The notes under the pieces: generated by a model
What the model was told of the DNA's origin: nothing
Database searches by the model: none
The model's input: the letters and a program-made list of their open reading frames with translations, nothing else
Assembly: GCF_022758235.1 (NCBI RefSeq)
Contig: NZ_JALEBG010000001.1
Location: 3,038,001 to 3,102,000 of the forward strand
Direction: 5' to 3'
DNA: 64,000 nucleotides
Origin: Pontibacter liquoris
GTDB taxonomy: Bacteria; Bacteroidota; Bacteroidia; Cytophagales; Hymenobacteraceae
Translations under genes and position numbers: made by a program
Shown here: positions 53,212-63,092 of the stretch, one piece after another
How the letters are laid out: every line of letters starts with the position of its first letter
Position numbering within the stretch: the stretch's first letter is position 1

Positions 53212-54531
53212 TTAATAACTTTGTTTGTTGTCTATGTCGTCTGATAAAAAGCCCTTGAGCTTTTGTAGCAAACCACCGGAGCTATTGCTCGTGCTTGTGC
53301 TCGTAGTAGTGCTCTTTTGTACCGGCTTGTTATACTCCTCGTGTGCCGGCGCTTCCACATAATGTTCGATGCGCTGGTCTATTGGCTGGTATCCGGCCAA
53401 CACCAGCCCTACACTGGTGGCATACATCGGGCTCTTCACCGCGTCGATCTTCGATTTGCCCAGGTGCTCGTTCGGATAGCCGATACGGGTATCCATGCCG
53501 GTAATATATTCTACCAGTTGCACCAGGTTCTGCATCTGCGCGCCGCCACCTGTTACCACAATACCGGCTGCCAGGCTGTTGGCAAAGCCAGAGCGCACGA
53601 TCTCGGCATACACCAGTTCGATGATCTCTTCCATCCTAGCCTCAATAATATAGGCAAGATTCTTCAAAGATATCTCTTTTGGCGTACGATCCCGCAATCC
53701 GGGGATAGAAACAATCTCGTTTTCAGAGGCTTCGTCGGCAATTGCCTTCCCGAACTTCACCTTCAGCTGCTCCGCCTGGTTCTGCATCACCATACAGCCC
53801 TGCTTGATATCGGACGTAATAATGCTTCCTCCAAAAGGTAAAACTGCCGTATGGCGGATTATATTGTCCTTAAAGATGGCAAGGTCGGTGGTGCCACCGC
53901 CAATATCCACCAAAGCAACGCCTGCTTCCTTCTCCTCGTCGCTCAATACGGAGAGGCAGGAGGCCAGCGGCTCCAGGATCAGGTTATCGATCTCGAGCCC
54001 GGCGCGGGTCACGCATTTGTTGATGTTGTTGATGGCGTTGGACTGGGCCGTGATGATATGGAAGTTGCCTTCCAGGCGCACGCCCGACATGCCCACCGGG
54101 TCCACAATGCCTTCTTCATAGTCTACCTTATACTCCTGTGGCATCACATGAATGATCTCGCTGCCCGGAGGCGTTACCAGCCGGTACATGTCGTTGGTCA
54201 GGCGATTGACATCGTCCACGGTAATTTCGTGGTCTGTTACCTGGCGGGTGATGCTGCCATTATGCTGTAGGCTTTTGATGTGCTGCCCTGCAATACCCAC
54301 GTTCACCACACCAATGTTGATTCCGGACTGTTCCTCTGCCTGGCGAATTGCTTTTTTGATCGCATCCACGGTTTTGTCGATGTTGCTCACAATTCCTCTC
54401 ACCACTCCTTCGGATATGGCTTTGCCCATACCCAGTATCTCCAGCTTCCCGAATTCATTTTTCCGACCAACAAGCGCGCAAACTTTGGTGGTGCCAATGT
54501 CCAAGCCTACTACTATTTTGTCGTTCTGCAT
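53212..54531 (-). CDS. ftsA: Cell division protein FtsA
   Basis: Actin-like ATPase tethering FtsZ to the membrane. The 439-residue protein has VVGLDIGTTKVCALVG at residues 7-22, a SHS2/1C region with NRLTNDMYRLVTPPG, the phosphate loop ALVDIGGGTTDLAIF near 205 and the adenosine motif AAGIVVTGGGAQM near 325. A Ser/Thr-rich linker leads to the C-terminal membrane-targeting helix, GGLLQKLKGFLSDD. It lies between ftsQ and ftsZ. Confidence 0.97.
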   Translation of the reverse strand: MQNDKIVVGLDIGTTKVCALVGRKNEFGKLEILGMGKAISEGVVRGIVSNIDKTVDAIKKAIRQAEEQSGINIGVVNVGIAGQHIKSLQHNGSITRQVTDHEITVDDVNRLTNDMYRLVTPPGSEIIHVMPQEYKVDYEEGIVDPVGMSGVRLEGNFHIITAQSNAINNINKCVTRAGLEIDNLILEPLASCLSVLSDEEKEAGVALVDIGGGTTDLAIFKDNIIRHTAVLPFGGSIITSDIKQGCMVMQNQAEQLKVKFGKAIADEASENEIVSIPGLRDRTPKEISLKNLAYIIEARMEEIIELVYAEIVRSGFANSLAAGIVVTGGGAQMQNLVQLVEYITGMDTRIGYPNEHLGKSKIDAVKSPMYATSVGLVLAGYQPIDQRIEHYVEAPAHEEYNKPVQKSTTTSTSTSNSSGGLLQKLKGFLSDDIDNKQSY

Positions 54532-54543
54532 ATCTCGTTTATA

Positions 54544-55305
54544 TTATTCGCAAATAATCTGATCATCAAATTCTACATTCACTCTTTTATACTTGTCCCA
54601 TCCCATCACAGGAAGCACCTCTTTATAAAAGATCATGAGTTTCTTAAACTTCGCCTCCACGTCGGTAGGCTTGCCAAACTCAATAGTATGCTCGCCTACC
54701 TGTGGTAAGAAAGAAACTCTGCCCTTGCCATCAATGTGCATCTGAGCTAACTGCGCCTTCCAAAACTGATCGTTCTCGATGAACTGCAGCAAAGAAAGAT
54801 AAGACTGGCCGACCGAATCCTGAAAAAAGCCTTTCTCAGAGGTTCTGCTCAGGGCCGACCTGGTTATCGGGATTACACGAGCGGTGTATCTGTCTGAGAG
54901 CGGAAGTATGTTTCCGGCTGCATCAATGTAGACATCCTGGTCTGTTCGTATAATTCTTGCTATTGGCCTTGTCTGTTTTACACTTACATGAACGTTTCCG
55001 TCCAGTCCGCGGTATACTTCCGCATCTTTTACAAATTTATGCGCTTCCAAGCGTTTTTCAAGGTGCTTCAGATCAATTTCCTGATTCGGGAGCCCCTCTA
55101 ATTTACGGTCTCCCTGCCGGGTGAGCAAGTCACGAACTTCTTTATCTCCAATAAAGTAATTATTGTACTCATTATCAATATTTATTGTAACTTTTTCACA
55201 GATTTTTCCACTCTGCTTAGAGGAAGCAAATCCTGCCAAAGCGCCGATCGTGACAATGCTACAACCTGCAAAAATTAAAGATTTTATTTTACTATTCAAG
55301 CCCAT
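54544..55305 (-). CDS. ftsQ: Cell division protein FtsQ/DivIB
   Basis: A 253-residue bitopic protein: short cytoplasmic start, one membrane segment (IFAGCSIVTIGALAGFA, about residues 11-27), then a periplasmic POTRA domain (KVTINIDNEYNNYFIGDKEVRDLL) and beta domain ending near FDDQIICE. FtsQ recruits the FtsB/FtsL-type complex and regulates septal synthesis. The sequence is divergent, as usual for this family, and placement between murC and ftsA supports the call. Its start overlaps the murC stop by 14 nt. Confidence 0.92.
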   Translation of the reverse strand: MGLNSKIKSLIFAGCSIVTIGALAGFASSKQSGKICEKVTINIDNEYNNYFIGDKEVRDLLTRQGDRKLEGLPNQEIDLKHLEKRLEAHKFVKDAEVYRGLDGNVHVSVKQTRPIARIIRTDQDVYIDAAGNILPLSDRYTARVIPITRSALSRTSEKGFFQDSVGQSYLSLLQFIENDQFWKAQLAQMHIDGKGRVSFLPQVGEHTIEFGKPTDVEAKFKKLMIFYKEVLPVMGWDKYKRVNVEFDDQIICE

Positions 55306-56701
55306 ACCGATTATTTTCTAAAAATATTTTGAGGGGCTTTACCAAGGTGTCGATATCCCCGGCGCCAACAGTCGCCAAAACATCAAAATCACCGTTTTTG
55401 AATAGATTTTCAACAATTTTATCCTTCGGCAGCAGTGTCTTTACGGCGCATTTAACCTGGCTTAGAATGAGCTCCGAAGTAACACCGGCAATCGGTTTTT
55501 CCCGTGCCGGATAGATGTCTAACAAGACCAGTTCATCCGCCTGGCTCAGGCTTTCTGCAAACGCCTCTGCAAAGTCGCGGGTACGCGTGAAAAGGTGCGG
55601 CTGAAATAGTACCTTAATTCGTTTGTCCGGATACAGGGCACGCAGGGAAGTCATAAACGCATCGATCTCTTTGGGGTGATGCGCATAGTCGTCGATGTAT
55701 ACTTTGTCCGGGCTTTCGTACACAAACTCGAAGCGGCGCTTGACGCCTGCAAAACGCGCCACACCCGCCCTGATTTCCTGCTCCGGCACCTGCAGCACCT
55801 GCGCAGCAAGTATAGCCGCCACCGTGTTCTCCACGTTATGATAACCAGGCACGGGCAGGCGCAACGAGGCTATGTTACCGAAAGGGCTCACCAGGTCAAA
55901 TTCGAACCAGTGCCCGCTGATGTTAAGGTTTTGCACGTACGCTTCTCCCTGTGTTAAGCCATACCGTACCACCTGCACGCCCGGCTGCACCAGATCGGCC
56001 AGGCACGGATCGGTGCTTGCCTGTAAAAAGAGATAGCCGCCCGGCTTTACCTGGCTTATAAACTTCTGGAACGTCCGGATCAGTTCCTCCCTGTTTCCAT
56101 AAATATCCAAATGATCCGGATCTGCTGATGTTACGATGGCAATATCAGGGAAGAGCGTCAGAAACGAACGGTCATACTCATCGGCTTCCACCACGATCAC
56201 TTCCTGACCTACTTCTCCTTTTCCGATCAGCAGGTTCGAGTTCAGATTCGTAGCAATGCCCCCCAGAAAGGCCGAGCAATCGACCCCGGCGTAGTGCAAC
56301 AGGTGCGTTACGATAGCGGACGTGGTGGTTTTACCATGCGTGCCCGCAACTGCCACCGTGTAAGCCGCCGCAGTGATGATGCCCAGCACCTCGGAGCGTT
56401 TTTTTATCGTATAGCCCTGCGCCTTGAGGTAGTTCCATTCGGTGTGTTCAGCCGGAATGGCCGGCGTGAGCACCACCAGCGTATCTTTTGGGTGCTGCAG
56501 CACTTCTTCAGGCAGTTTAGCCAGGTTGTCGTAGTAGTGCACGCGTATACCTTCCTGCTCCAGGGCCTCTGTCAGAGGGGTGCGGGTTTTATCATAGCCC
56601 CATACCGGATAACCTTTGGCATTGAACCAGCGCGCAATGGCGCTCATACCAATGCCGCCGATGCCCAGGAAGTAGATGTATGTATAGTCCTCCAGTTTCA
56701 C
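55292..56701 (-). CDS. murC: UDP-N-acetylmuramate--L-alanine ligase
   Basis: Adds L-Ala to UDP-MurNAc, the first peptide step of peptidoglycan synthesis. The 469-residue protein starts at GTG (MKLEDYTYIYFLGIGGIGMS) and has the N-terminal GIGGIGMSAIA loop, the ATP loop VAGTHGKTTTSAIV near residue 119, VVEADEYDRSF and the C-terminal YDDYAHHPKEIDA-type motif (here IDDYAHHPKE). The GTGA overlap with murG and the 14-nt overlap with ftsQ show tight coupling. Confidence 0.97.
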   Translation of the reverse strand: MKLEDYTYIYFLGIGGIGMSAIARWFNAKGYPVWGYDKTRTPLTEALEQEGIRVHYYDNLAKLPEEVLQHPKDTLVVLTPAIPAEHTEWNYLKAQGYTIKKRSEVLGIITAAAYTVAVAGTHGKTTTSAIVTHLLHYAGVDCSAFLGGIATNLNSNLLIGKGEVGQEVIVVEADEYDRSFLTLFPDIAIVTSADPDHLDIYGNREELIRTFQKFISQVKPGGYLFLQASTDPCLADLVQPGVQVVRYGLTQGEAYVQNLNISGHWFEFDLVSPFGNIASLRLPVPGYHNVENTVAAILAAQVLQVPEQEIRAGVARFAGVKRRFEFVYESPDKVYIDDYAHHPKEIDAFMTSLRALYPDKRIKVLFQPHLFTRTRDFAEAFAESLSQADELVLLDIYPAREKPIAGVTSELILSQVKCAVKTLLPKDKIVENLFKNGDFDVLATVGAGDIDTLVKPLKIFLENNRYGLE

Positions 56702-57810
56702 CTGATCAGTTTTAGTAACTCGTTCACAATATCGACAGCAGCATCAGGCCGCGCCATTTTCAGAATATTGGTGCGCAGGCGCTGTTGCTCCTGGTCATCT
56801 TTGGCCAGCTGCAGCACGGCAGGCACCAGCTTTTCACCTGCTTCGGCATCACGCACCAGGATGGCGGCGTGCTGCTGCACCAGCGCCATGGCATTTTTGG
56901 TCTGATGGTCTTCGGCCACATTGGGCGAAGGCACCAGCACGGCAGGCTTACCCGCCAGGCATAGCTCTGAAATAGACAACGCGCCTGCTCTGGAAATTAC
57001 CACATCGGCCGCCGCATACGCCAGGTCCATCCGCTTTATAAAATCAAATGCCTTAATTACCTGCGCCTCATACTTAGCTGCCAGTTTTTGGGCCTCCGGG
57101 AAAAATAGCTTGCCCGTTTGCCATACTACATTGTAGCCTGCCTGCGCCAGTTGATCCAGGCCGGCCGCCATACTTTGGTTCAGGGTTCTGGCGCCCAGGC
57201 TTCCGCCTATCACCAGTATTGTTCTTTTCGTCTCGTTCAGCCCGAAATGCGCCATAGCCTCGGCTCTGCTGGCATGGCCGGCCATGATGTCGGAGCGCAC
57301 CGGGTTACCGGTCAGCGCCAGCTTCTCGGCCGGGAAGAACTTCTCCATACCCGGATAGGCCACACATATTTTGCCCACCCGCTTGCCCAGCAATTTGTTG
57401 GTGATCCCGGCATACGAGTTCTGCTCCTGAATAAGGGCCGGAATGTTGCGCGAAGTGGCAGCATACAGCAATGGCCCACTGGCATAACCTCCCACGCCTA
57501 CTACAGCATCGGGCTTAAACTCGCGGATGATCCGGTGCGCTGCCCGCACACTGGAGATCACCTTCAATGGAAACGAAAGGTTATCCAGCGTCAGGCGCCG
57601 CTGCAGGCCACTGATCCAAAGCCCTACAATTTTATAACCTGCCTCGGGTACCCGCGTCATTTCCATGCGGCCTTTGGCACCCACAAACAGGATCTCAGCC
57701 GCCGGATTAACCACCCGGATCTGGTTGGCAATGGCAATGGCCGGGAAAATATGCCCGCCGGTGCCGCCACCGCTGATAATGATGCGATATGGTCGGTTAG
57801 AATCAGGCAT
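56698..57810 (-). CDS. murG: UDP-GlcNAc--undecaprenyl-PP-MurNAc-pentapeptide GlcNAc transferase
   Basis: A GT28 glycosyltransferase that converts lipid I to lipid II at the inner face of the membrane. The 370-residue protein shows IISGGGTGGHIFPAIAIA near residue 11, GVGGYASGPLLYAA, IQEQNSYAGITNKLL and the UDP-sugar motif ISRAGALSISELCLAGKPAVL. It overlaps ftsW upstream by 8 nt and murC downstream by 4 nt. Confidence 0.97.
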   Translation of the reverse strand: MPDSNRPYRIIISGGGTGGHIFPAIAIANQIRVVNPAAEILFVGAKGRMEMTRVPEAGYKIVGLWISGLQRRLTLDNLSFPLKVISSVRAAHRIIREFKPDAVVGVGGYASGPLLYAATSRNIPALIQEQNSYAGITNKLLGKRVGKICVAYPGMEKFFPAEKLALTGNPVRSDIMAGHASRAEAMAHFGLNETKRTILVIGGSLGARTLNQSMAAGLDQLAQAGYNVVWQTGKLFFPEAQKLAAKYEAQVIKAFDFIKRMDLAYAAADVVISRAGALSISELCLAGKPAVLVPSPNVAEDHQTKNAMALVQQHAAILVRDAEAGEKLVPAVLQLAKDDQEQQRLRTNILKMARPDAAVDIVNELLKLIR

Positions 57811-58972
57811 TTACAGGTGCTTTTGCAGGTGCTTTGGTGCCGGCAGCTCCCATGGCTGCACGCTCAAACTCTACATCAGTACGACTTACACTTAAGATGA
57901 TGCCCAGCGAAATGCCGGTGAAGATCAGGGACGTGCCGCCCATACTCAGCAGCGGCAGCGGCAAACCCGTGATCGGGCCCAGGCCCACGGCTACCCCCAT
58001 GTTGATCATCCCCTGGATAACGAGGCTGAAACTAAGGCCGGCGGAGAGCAAACCGCCAAAAGCCCCGTTACTTTTACTTACCGTCACCAGCCCCCGGTAG
58101 AGCAGCGCCAGGTATAAGAACAGCACCGCAACGCCGCCCAGCAAGCCATACTCTTCCAGGATAATGGCATAAATAAAATCCGAATACGGGTGCGGCAGAA
58201 TATCCCGCTGGTCGCTATTGCCAGGGCCTTTGCCTACAATACCACCTGTGGCGATAGCGATATAAGATTGTTCTAACTGGAAAGCTGTTTTGGTCGGGTC
58301 CATAAAAGCCTCTACCCGGCTGACAGCAGTGCTCATGCGCTGGCCAAAAACCAGGGCAGCTCCCCCAACTACTACCCCGATCAGCACCACGGCGGCCAGG
58401 TATTTCATCGGCACGCGGCCAATAAACATCAGCAGCATACAGGTCATAAACAGCAACACGGCAGTCGAGGTATTGGTCAGGGCGATCAGGGCGCAAATAA
58501 CGACTGTCCAGGCAAAAATAGGCACCAGCGTTCGCTTGATATCGTGCAGCATCTGCTGCTTTTTAGAAAGCATGCTGGCCAGGTAAGAGATCAGGGCCAG
58601 TTTAGCAAGGTCAGAAGGCTGGAACGTCTGGTTGATCACGGGAATGGTGATCCAGCGGGATGCTTCGTTGATATTGGAGCCGTAGAAATACGTAACGAGC
58701 AGCAACGGCGCCGACACAAACAGCGCCAGCAACGAGAGCTTGGAGTAATACCGGTAGTTGATCTTGTGGGCAGCCCACATAAAAGCGAGGCCGATGAGGA
58801 TGAGGGAAGTATGCTTAAAGAGAAAATATTCCGTATTGCCCTCCATTTTTTTGTACGCAAGCGTACCCGTGGCAGAGTATACCACCAGCACACTGATAAT
58901 GGAGAAAAAGAACACTATGCCCCAGAGCATAGGATCTCCCTTCAAGTTTTCTTGTAACCACTTCTTAATCAT
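57803..58972 (-). CDS. ftsW: Septal peptidoglycan glycosyltransferase FtsW
   Basis: A SEDS-family polymerase of 389 residues with about ten membrane helices. Family blocks include INYRYYSKLSLLALF, GSNINEASRWITIP, QPSDLAKLALISYLA, the SYIAIATGGIVGKGPGNSDQ loop and a C-terminal VGLGPITGLPLPLLSMGGTSL. It works with the PBP FtsI. It lies between murD and murG. RodA is the only close alternative, and the cluster context favours FtsW. Confidence 0.96.
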   Translation of the reverse strand: MIKKWLQENLKGDPMLWGIVFFFSIISVLVVYSATGTLAYKKMEGNTEYFLFKHTSLILIGLAFMWAAHKINYRYYSKLSLLALFVSAPLLLVTYFYGSNINEASRWITIPVINQTFQPSDLAKLALISYLASMLSKKQQMLHDIKRTLVPIFAWTVVICALIALTNTSTAVLLFMTCMLLMFIGRVPMKYLAAVVLIGVVVGGAALVFGQRMSTAVSRVEAFMDPTKTAFQLEQSYIAIATGGIVGKGPGNSDQRDILPHPYSDFIYAIILEEYGLLGGVAVLFLYLALLYRGLVTVSKSNGAFGGLLSAGLSFSLVIQGMINMGVAVGLGPITGLPLPLLSMGGTSLIFTGISLGIILSVSRTDVEFERAAMGAAGTKAPAKAPVNA

Positions 58973-59005
58973 AACCTCTGGCTAAATCGGTTTGATATTT
59001 TCCCG

Positions 59006-60349
59006 CTATTTCTTCAACACTATTTTCTCTACAGCCTCTTTAAAACGCTGTCCACGGTGTTCATAATTGTTAAACAGATCAAAACTGGCACAGGCCGGCG
59101 AGAGCAGCACCACGTCGCCGGGCGTTGCCAGCGAGCGGCTCAGGCGCACGGCGTAATCGATGGAAGTCGTTTCGGCAATGATCGGCACTACTTTCCCAAA
59201 CGCCTGCTTCAGTTTATCATTATCTTTCCCCAGGCAGATGAGCACTTTCACCTTCTCCCGGGCCAGCTCTACCAGCGTACTGTAGTCGTTGCCCTTGTCC
59301 ACGCCACCTGCAATCCAGATGATCGGGCTTTTAATTCCTTCCAGCGCATACCACACTGCTTCCACGTTGGTCGCTTTGGAATCGTTGATGTAGGTTACCT
59401 CTTTGGCTACGCCTACTTCCTGCAGCCGGTGGTCCGCATTCTGGAACGTCTCCAGTGAGCGGGCTATACTTTCGTCTTCCACACCCACGAGTTTGGCTAC
59501 CGCCACAGCCGCCATGGTGTTGTACTGGTTATGTTTACCGATCAGACTTGATCCTGACGTATCCACAGCACCTGTGTAAAAAGGCACGTCCACGTGGATC
59601 GTTTTGCCATCCATAGTTACTTTCGCCTGCGCAGCCCCTTGCAGAGAGAACGGCACGGCCGTACCCCCAAAAGCTGCCGGTTCAAAAGCTTTCGCAATGT
59701 TCTCGTCGTCGGCATTAAAGAGGAAAAAGTCGCTGCCCTTCATGTTCTGCGCCACGCGCATTTTTGAGGCCGCATACTTGTCCATGCTATAGTTGTAGCG
59801 GTCCAGGTGATCGGGCGTAATGTTGGTCAGTACCGCAATATGGGCCCTGAACTGATACATGTTGTCCAGCTGGAAACTGCTCAGCTCCACCACGTAATAG
59901 TCGTGCTTGTCATCGATCACCTTCTCGGCCAGGCTCTCGCCAATGTTGCCGGCCAGCCCCACATTTACACCTGCGTTGTGCAGCAGGTGGTAGGTGAGCA
60001 GCGTGGTGGTGGTTTTGCCGTTGGTGCCCGTAATGCAGATGAATTTTGCTTTTGAATAACGGCCAGCAAACTCGATCTCCGAAATCACCGGGATGCCACG
60101 CTTTACTGCCTCCTGAATGATCGGCGCTTTGTCCGGAATGCCCGGGCTTTTGATAATCTCCGAAGCCTCCAGAATGCGCTCAAAAGTATGGGTACCTTCT
60201 TCAAAAGTAATGGCAGCGGTGGCCAGCTTGGCTTTATAGGGCTTCTTTATCGGGGCCATGTCCGACACGAACACGTCGAGCCCCTTGGCATTTGCCAACA
60301 AAGCGGCTCCTACGCCGCTCTCTCCCGCACCAAGTATAGCTATCTTCAT
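59006..60349 (-). CDS. murD: UDP-N-acetylmuramoylalanine--D-glutamate ligase
   Basis: Adds D-Glu to UDP-MurNAc-L-Ala. The 447-residue protein has ILGAGESGVGAALLA at residues 4-18, the ATP loop ITGTNGKTTTTLLTY near 112, LSSFQLDNM, and TNITPDHLDRY. The C-terminal NDSKATNVEAVWYALEG block is typical of MurD. It is 33 nt upstream of ftsW and 7 nt downstream of mraY. Confidence 0.97.
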   Translation of the reverse strand: MKIAILGAGESGVGAALLANAKGLDVFVSDMAPIKKPYKAKLATAAITFEEGTHTFERILEASEIIKSPGIPDKAPIIQEAVKRGIPVISEIEFAGRYSKAKFICITGTNGKTTTTLLTYHLLHNAGVNVGLAGNIGESLAEKVIDDKHDYYVVELSSFQLDNMYQFRAHIAVLTNITPDHLDRYNYSMDKYAASKMRVAQNMKGSDFFLFNADDENIAKAFEPAAFGGTAVPFSLQGAAQAKVTMDGKTIHVDVPFYTGAVDTSGSSLIGKHNQYNTMAAVAVAKLVGVEDESIARSLETFQNADHRLQEVGVAKEVTYINDSKATNVEAVWYALEGIKSPIIWIAGGVDKGNDYSTLVELAREKVKVLICLGKDNDKLKQAFGKVVPIIAETTSIDYAVRLSRSLATPGDVVLLSPACASFDLFNNYEHRGQRFKEAVEKIVLKK

Positions 60350-60356
60350 TTTCGTG

Positions 60357-61577
60357 TTAGCGTAGTTTGAGCGTTACCAATGTCAGAATGGCCAGCATGA
60401 TCCCCACGATCCAGAAGCGGCCTACAATTTTAGACTCGTGGTAACCCATTTTCTGGTAGTGATGGTGCAGGGGCGACATCTTAAAAATGCGCCGGCCTTC
60501 GCCATACTTCTTCCGGGTATACTTAAAGTAACTTACCTGCAGCATCACCGACAGGTTTTCGATCAAAAAGATGCCACAAAGTATAGGAATCAGCAGTTCT
60601 TTGCGCACGATCAGCGCCAGTACGGCAATAATACCGCCAATGGCCAAACTGCCCGTATCGCCCATAAATACCTGCGCCGGATACGTGTTGTACCATAAAA
60701 AGCCCACGCAGGCCCCCACAAAAGCCAGACAGAAAATGGCCAGCTCGCCCGAGTTGGGGATAAACATGATGTCGAGGTAATCGGCAAAAATGGTGTTTCC
60801 CGATACGTAGGTAAAAATGGCCAGCGTGGTGCCGATGATAGCGGAAGTGCCTGCCGCCAGGCCATCAATACCGTCTGTGATGTTGGCTCCGTTCGATACG
60901 GCCGTAATCACCAGGATCACAAACGGAATGTAGAGGTAGCAGGACCAGTCCTGGAACAGCGGGCCGGCAAAGGCAAACAGGTTGCAGTAGTCCAGCTCGT
61001 TATTTTTGCGGAACGGAATGGTGGTGATCATGGACTTGACATCCACAAAGTGCCTGCTGGCATTTACAGCCGAGGTGCTGCCGTCTGCAAATATATATTG
61101 GCGCACCGTTACGTCGTCTGAGAAGTATAGCGTTAATCCTACAATCAGGCCCAGGCCGATCTGGCCCAGAATCTTGAAGCGGCCGGCCAGCCCTTCCTTG
61201 TTCTTTTTAAAAACCTTGATATAATCATCCAGAAAACCGATCATCCCAAGCCATACCGTAGAAACAAGCATCAGCAGGATGTAGGTATTGTCGAGGCGGG
61301 CAAACAGCAGTACCGGCACCAGAATGGCCATCAGGATAATAAGTCCGCCCATGGTCGGGGTGCCTTTCTTTTCCATTTGGCCTTCCAGGCCCAGGTCGCG
61401 GATGCTCTCGCCCACCTGCTTGCGTTGTAAGACCTTGATCAGTTTACCGCCAAAGATCATGGCAATCAGCAGCGACACCAAAGTAGCCATACCTGCCCTG
61501 AAGGAGATATACTGGAATACACCAGCTCCAAAAAGGTCGAACTTGCGGTCGAGGTATGTAAAGAGGTAATATAGCAT
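60357..61577 (-). CDS. mraY: Phospho-N-acetylmuramoyl-pentapeptide-transferase
   Basis: Transfers phospho-MurNAc-pentapeptide to undecaprenyl phosphate, making lipid I. The 406-residue protein has about ten membrane helices, the Asp-rich [16 protein letters not shown] near residue 116, [15 protein letters not shown] near 236 and the cytoplasmic HHHYQKMG near 376. The insert around residues 160-200 ([20 protein letters not shown]) makes it longer than E. coli MraY, as is common in Bacteroidota. Confidence 0.97.
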   Translation of the reverse strand: MLYYLFTYLDRKFDLFGAGVFQYISFRAGMATLVSLLIAMIFGGKLIKVLQRKQVGESIRDLGLEGQMEKKGTPTMGGLIILMAILVPVLLFARLDNTYILLMLVSTVWLGMIGFLDDYIKVFKKNKEGLAGRFKILGQIGLGLIVGLTLYFSDDVTVRQYIFADGSTSAVNASRHFVDVKSMITTIPFRKNNELDYCNLFAFAGPLFQDWSCYLYIPFVILVITAVSNGANITDGIDGLAAGTSAIIGTTLAIFTYVSGNTIFADYLDIMFIPNSGELAIFCLAFVGACVGFLWYNTYPAQVFMGDTGSLAIGGIIAVLALIVRKELLIPILCGIFLIENLSVMLQVSYFKYTRKKYGEGRRIFKMSPLHHHYQKMGYHESKIVGRFWIVGIMLAILTLVTLKLR

Positions 61578-61628
61578 TTAGTTGTATTCGGTTACCTTTA
61601 GCTTATTTTATACTTGGCTGTTTTATAG

Positions 61629-63092
61629 TTACTTTCCCAGTTGCTCCAGCGTCTCGCGCAATACCTGTTTGTCATCAAAAGGATACCTAACGCCTTTCAC
61701 TTCCTGGTATGTCTCGTGGCCTTTGCCAGCCACCAGGATGATATCGTTCGGCTCGGCCAGCATGCAGGCCGTTTTGATGGCTTCCCTTCTGTCGAGTACC
61801 GAGAGCGTTTTTTTGTAGTCGAGCGGTTTTACGCCCTTCTGCATTTCGGCCAGAATGGCCTGCGGCTCCTCAAAACGCGGGTTATCGGAGGTCAGGATCA
61901 CTTTGTCGCTGAAGCGGCAGGCGATATCGGCCATAATGGGCCGCTTGGCCGCATCGCGGTTGCCGCCACAACCAACCAGCGTAATCACTTTCTGGGTAGG
62001 ATTGCGGATTTCGCCGATCGTTTGCAGCACGTTTTCAAGTGCATCCGGCGTATGGGCGTAATCCACAATGCCCGTTACCTGAGTGGCCGATACGATATAG
62101 TCAAAGCGCCCGGCAGCAGAATCAAGGGCCGAGAGCACGGTCAGCGCCTCTACCTCATCCTCGCCCAGCAGCACGGCTACGCCGTAAGCCCCCAGCAGGT
62201 TATAGGCGTTAAAAGCCCCGATCAGTTTGCACCAGATCTCCTGCCCGTTCACTTCTAGGTGCAGGCCCTGCAGGGTATTGTCGATGATGCGGCCTTTAAA
62301 ATCCACTATCTTGCGCAAGGCAAAGTAATGCACGCTGGCGCTGGTGTTCTGCACCATCACCGGTCCGCGCTTGTCGTCGGCATTTACCAGGGCAAACGCG
62401 CTTTTCGGTAGCATATCAAAAAAGGATTTTTTTGCTTTGATATACTCGTCAAACGTGCCGTGATAATCCAGGTGGTCGTGGGTGATGTTGGTGAACACGC
62501 CCCCTGCAAATGTCAGTCCGGCTACGCGTTGCTGCACCATGGCATGGGAGCTTACCTCCATAAAGCAATGCGTGCACCCGGCCTGCACCATCTGCGCCAG
62601 CAGCTCGTTGAGCTTTACCGCATCGGGCGTAGTATGGGTGGCCGGAATGACGGTCTCATCGATCTGGTTCTGCACCGTAGAGAGCAGCCCCACATGGTAG
62701 CCCAGCTCGCGGAACAGCTTGTGGAGCAAGGTAACCGAGGTGGTTTTACCATTGGTGCCCGTCACGCCGATTAACTGCAGTTTGCGGGAAGGATGGCCAT
62801 AAAAAGCCGACGCCATTTTGCCCAGCGCCTCGGCCGAGTTCTGCACCACCACATACGTGATGTCCGGTGCCAGCTCCGCCGGCAATTCCTCGCAAATAAC
62901 AGCAACGGCTTTTGCAGCTACCGCCTGCGGGAGGTAATCATGACCGTCGGCCTGGACGCCACGAGTGGCCACAAAGGCTACCCCTTCACGCACCTGCCGC
63001 GAATCGAAGGTAATGGCCGCAACCGGCACATCCAGCGAACCTTTTGTGTTCAGGACCTTAACCTCTTGTAATATGGTTTGCAGCAACTGCAT
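61629..63092 (-). CDS. murE: UDP-MurNAc-L-Ala-D-Glu--meso-DAP ligase
   Basis: Adds the third amino acid of the stem peptide. The 487-residue protein has the ATP loop GVTGTNGKTTSVTLL near residue 110, the carbamylated-Lys region and the C-terminal TSDNPRFEEPQ. DNPR is the motif of meso-diaminopimelate-adding enzymes, which agrees with the presence of LysA, whose substrate is meso-DAP. It overlaps the ftsI stop by 1 nt (TGATG). A 51-nt gap separates it from mraY. Confidence 0.97.
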   Translation of the reverse strand: MQLLQTILQEVKVLNTKGSLDVPVAAITFDSRQVREGVAFVATRGVQADGHDYLPQAVAAKAVAVICEELPAELAPDITYVVVQNSAEALGKMASAFYGHPSRKLQLIGVTGTNGKTTSVTLLHKLFRELGYHVGLLSTVQNQIDETVIPATHTTPDAVKLNELLAQMVQAGCTHCFMEVSSHAMVQQRVAGLTFAGGVFTNITHDHLDYHGTFDEYIKAKKSFFDMLPKSAFALVNADDKRGPVMVQNTSASVHYFALRKIVDFKGRIIDNTLQGLHLEVNGQEIWCKLIGAFNAYNLLGAYGVAVLLGEDEVEALTVLSALDSAAGRFDYIVSATQVTGIVDYAHTPDALENVLQTIGEIRNPTQKVITLVGCGGNRDAAKRPIMADIACRFSDKVILTSDNPRFEEPQAILAEMQKGVKPLDYKKTLSVLDRREAIKTACMLAEPNDIILVAGKGHETYQEVKGVRYPFDDKQVLRETLEQLGK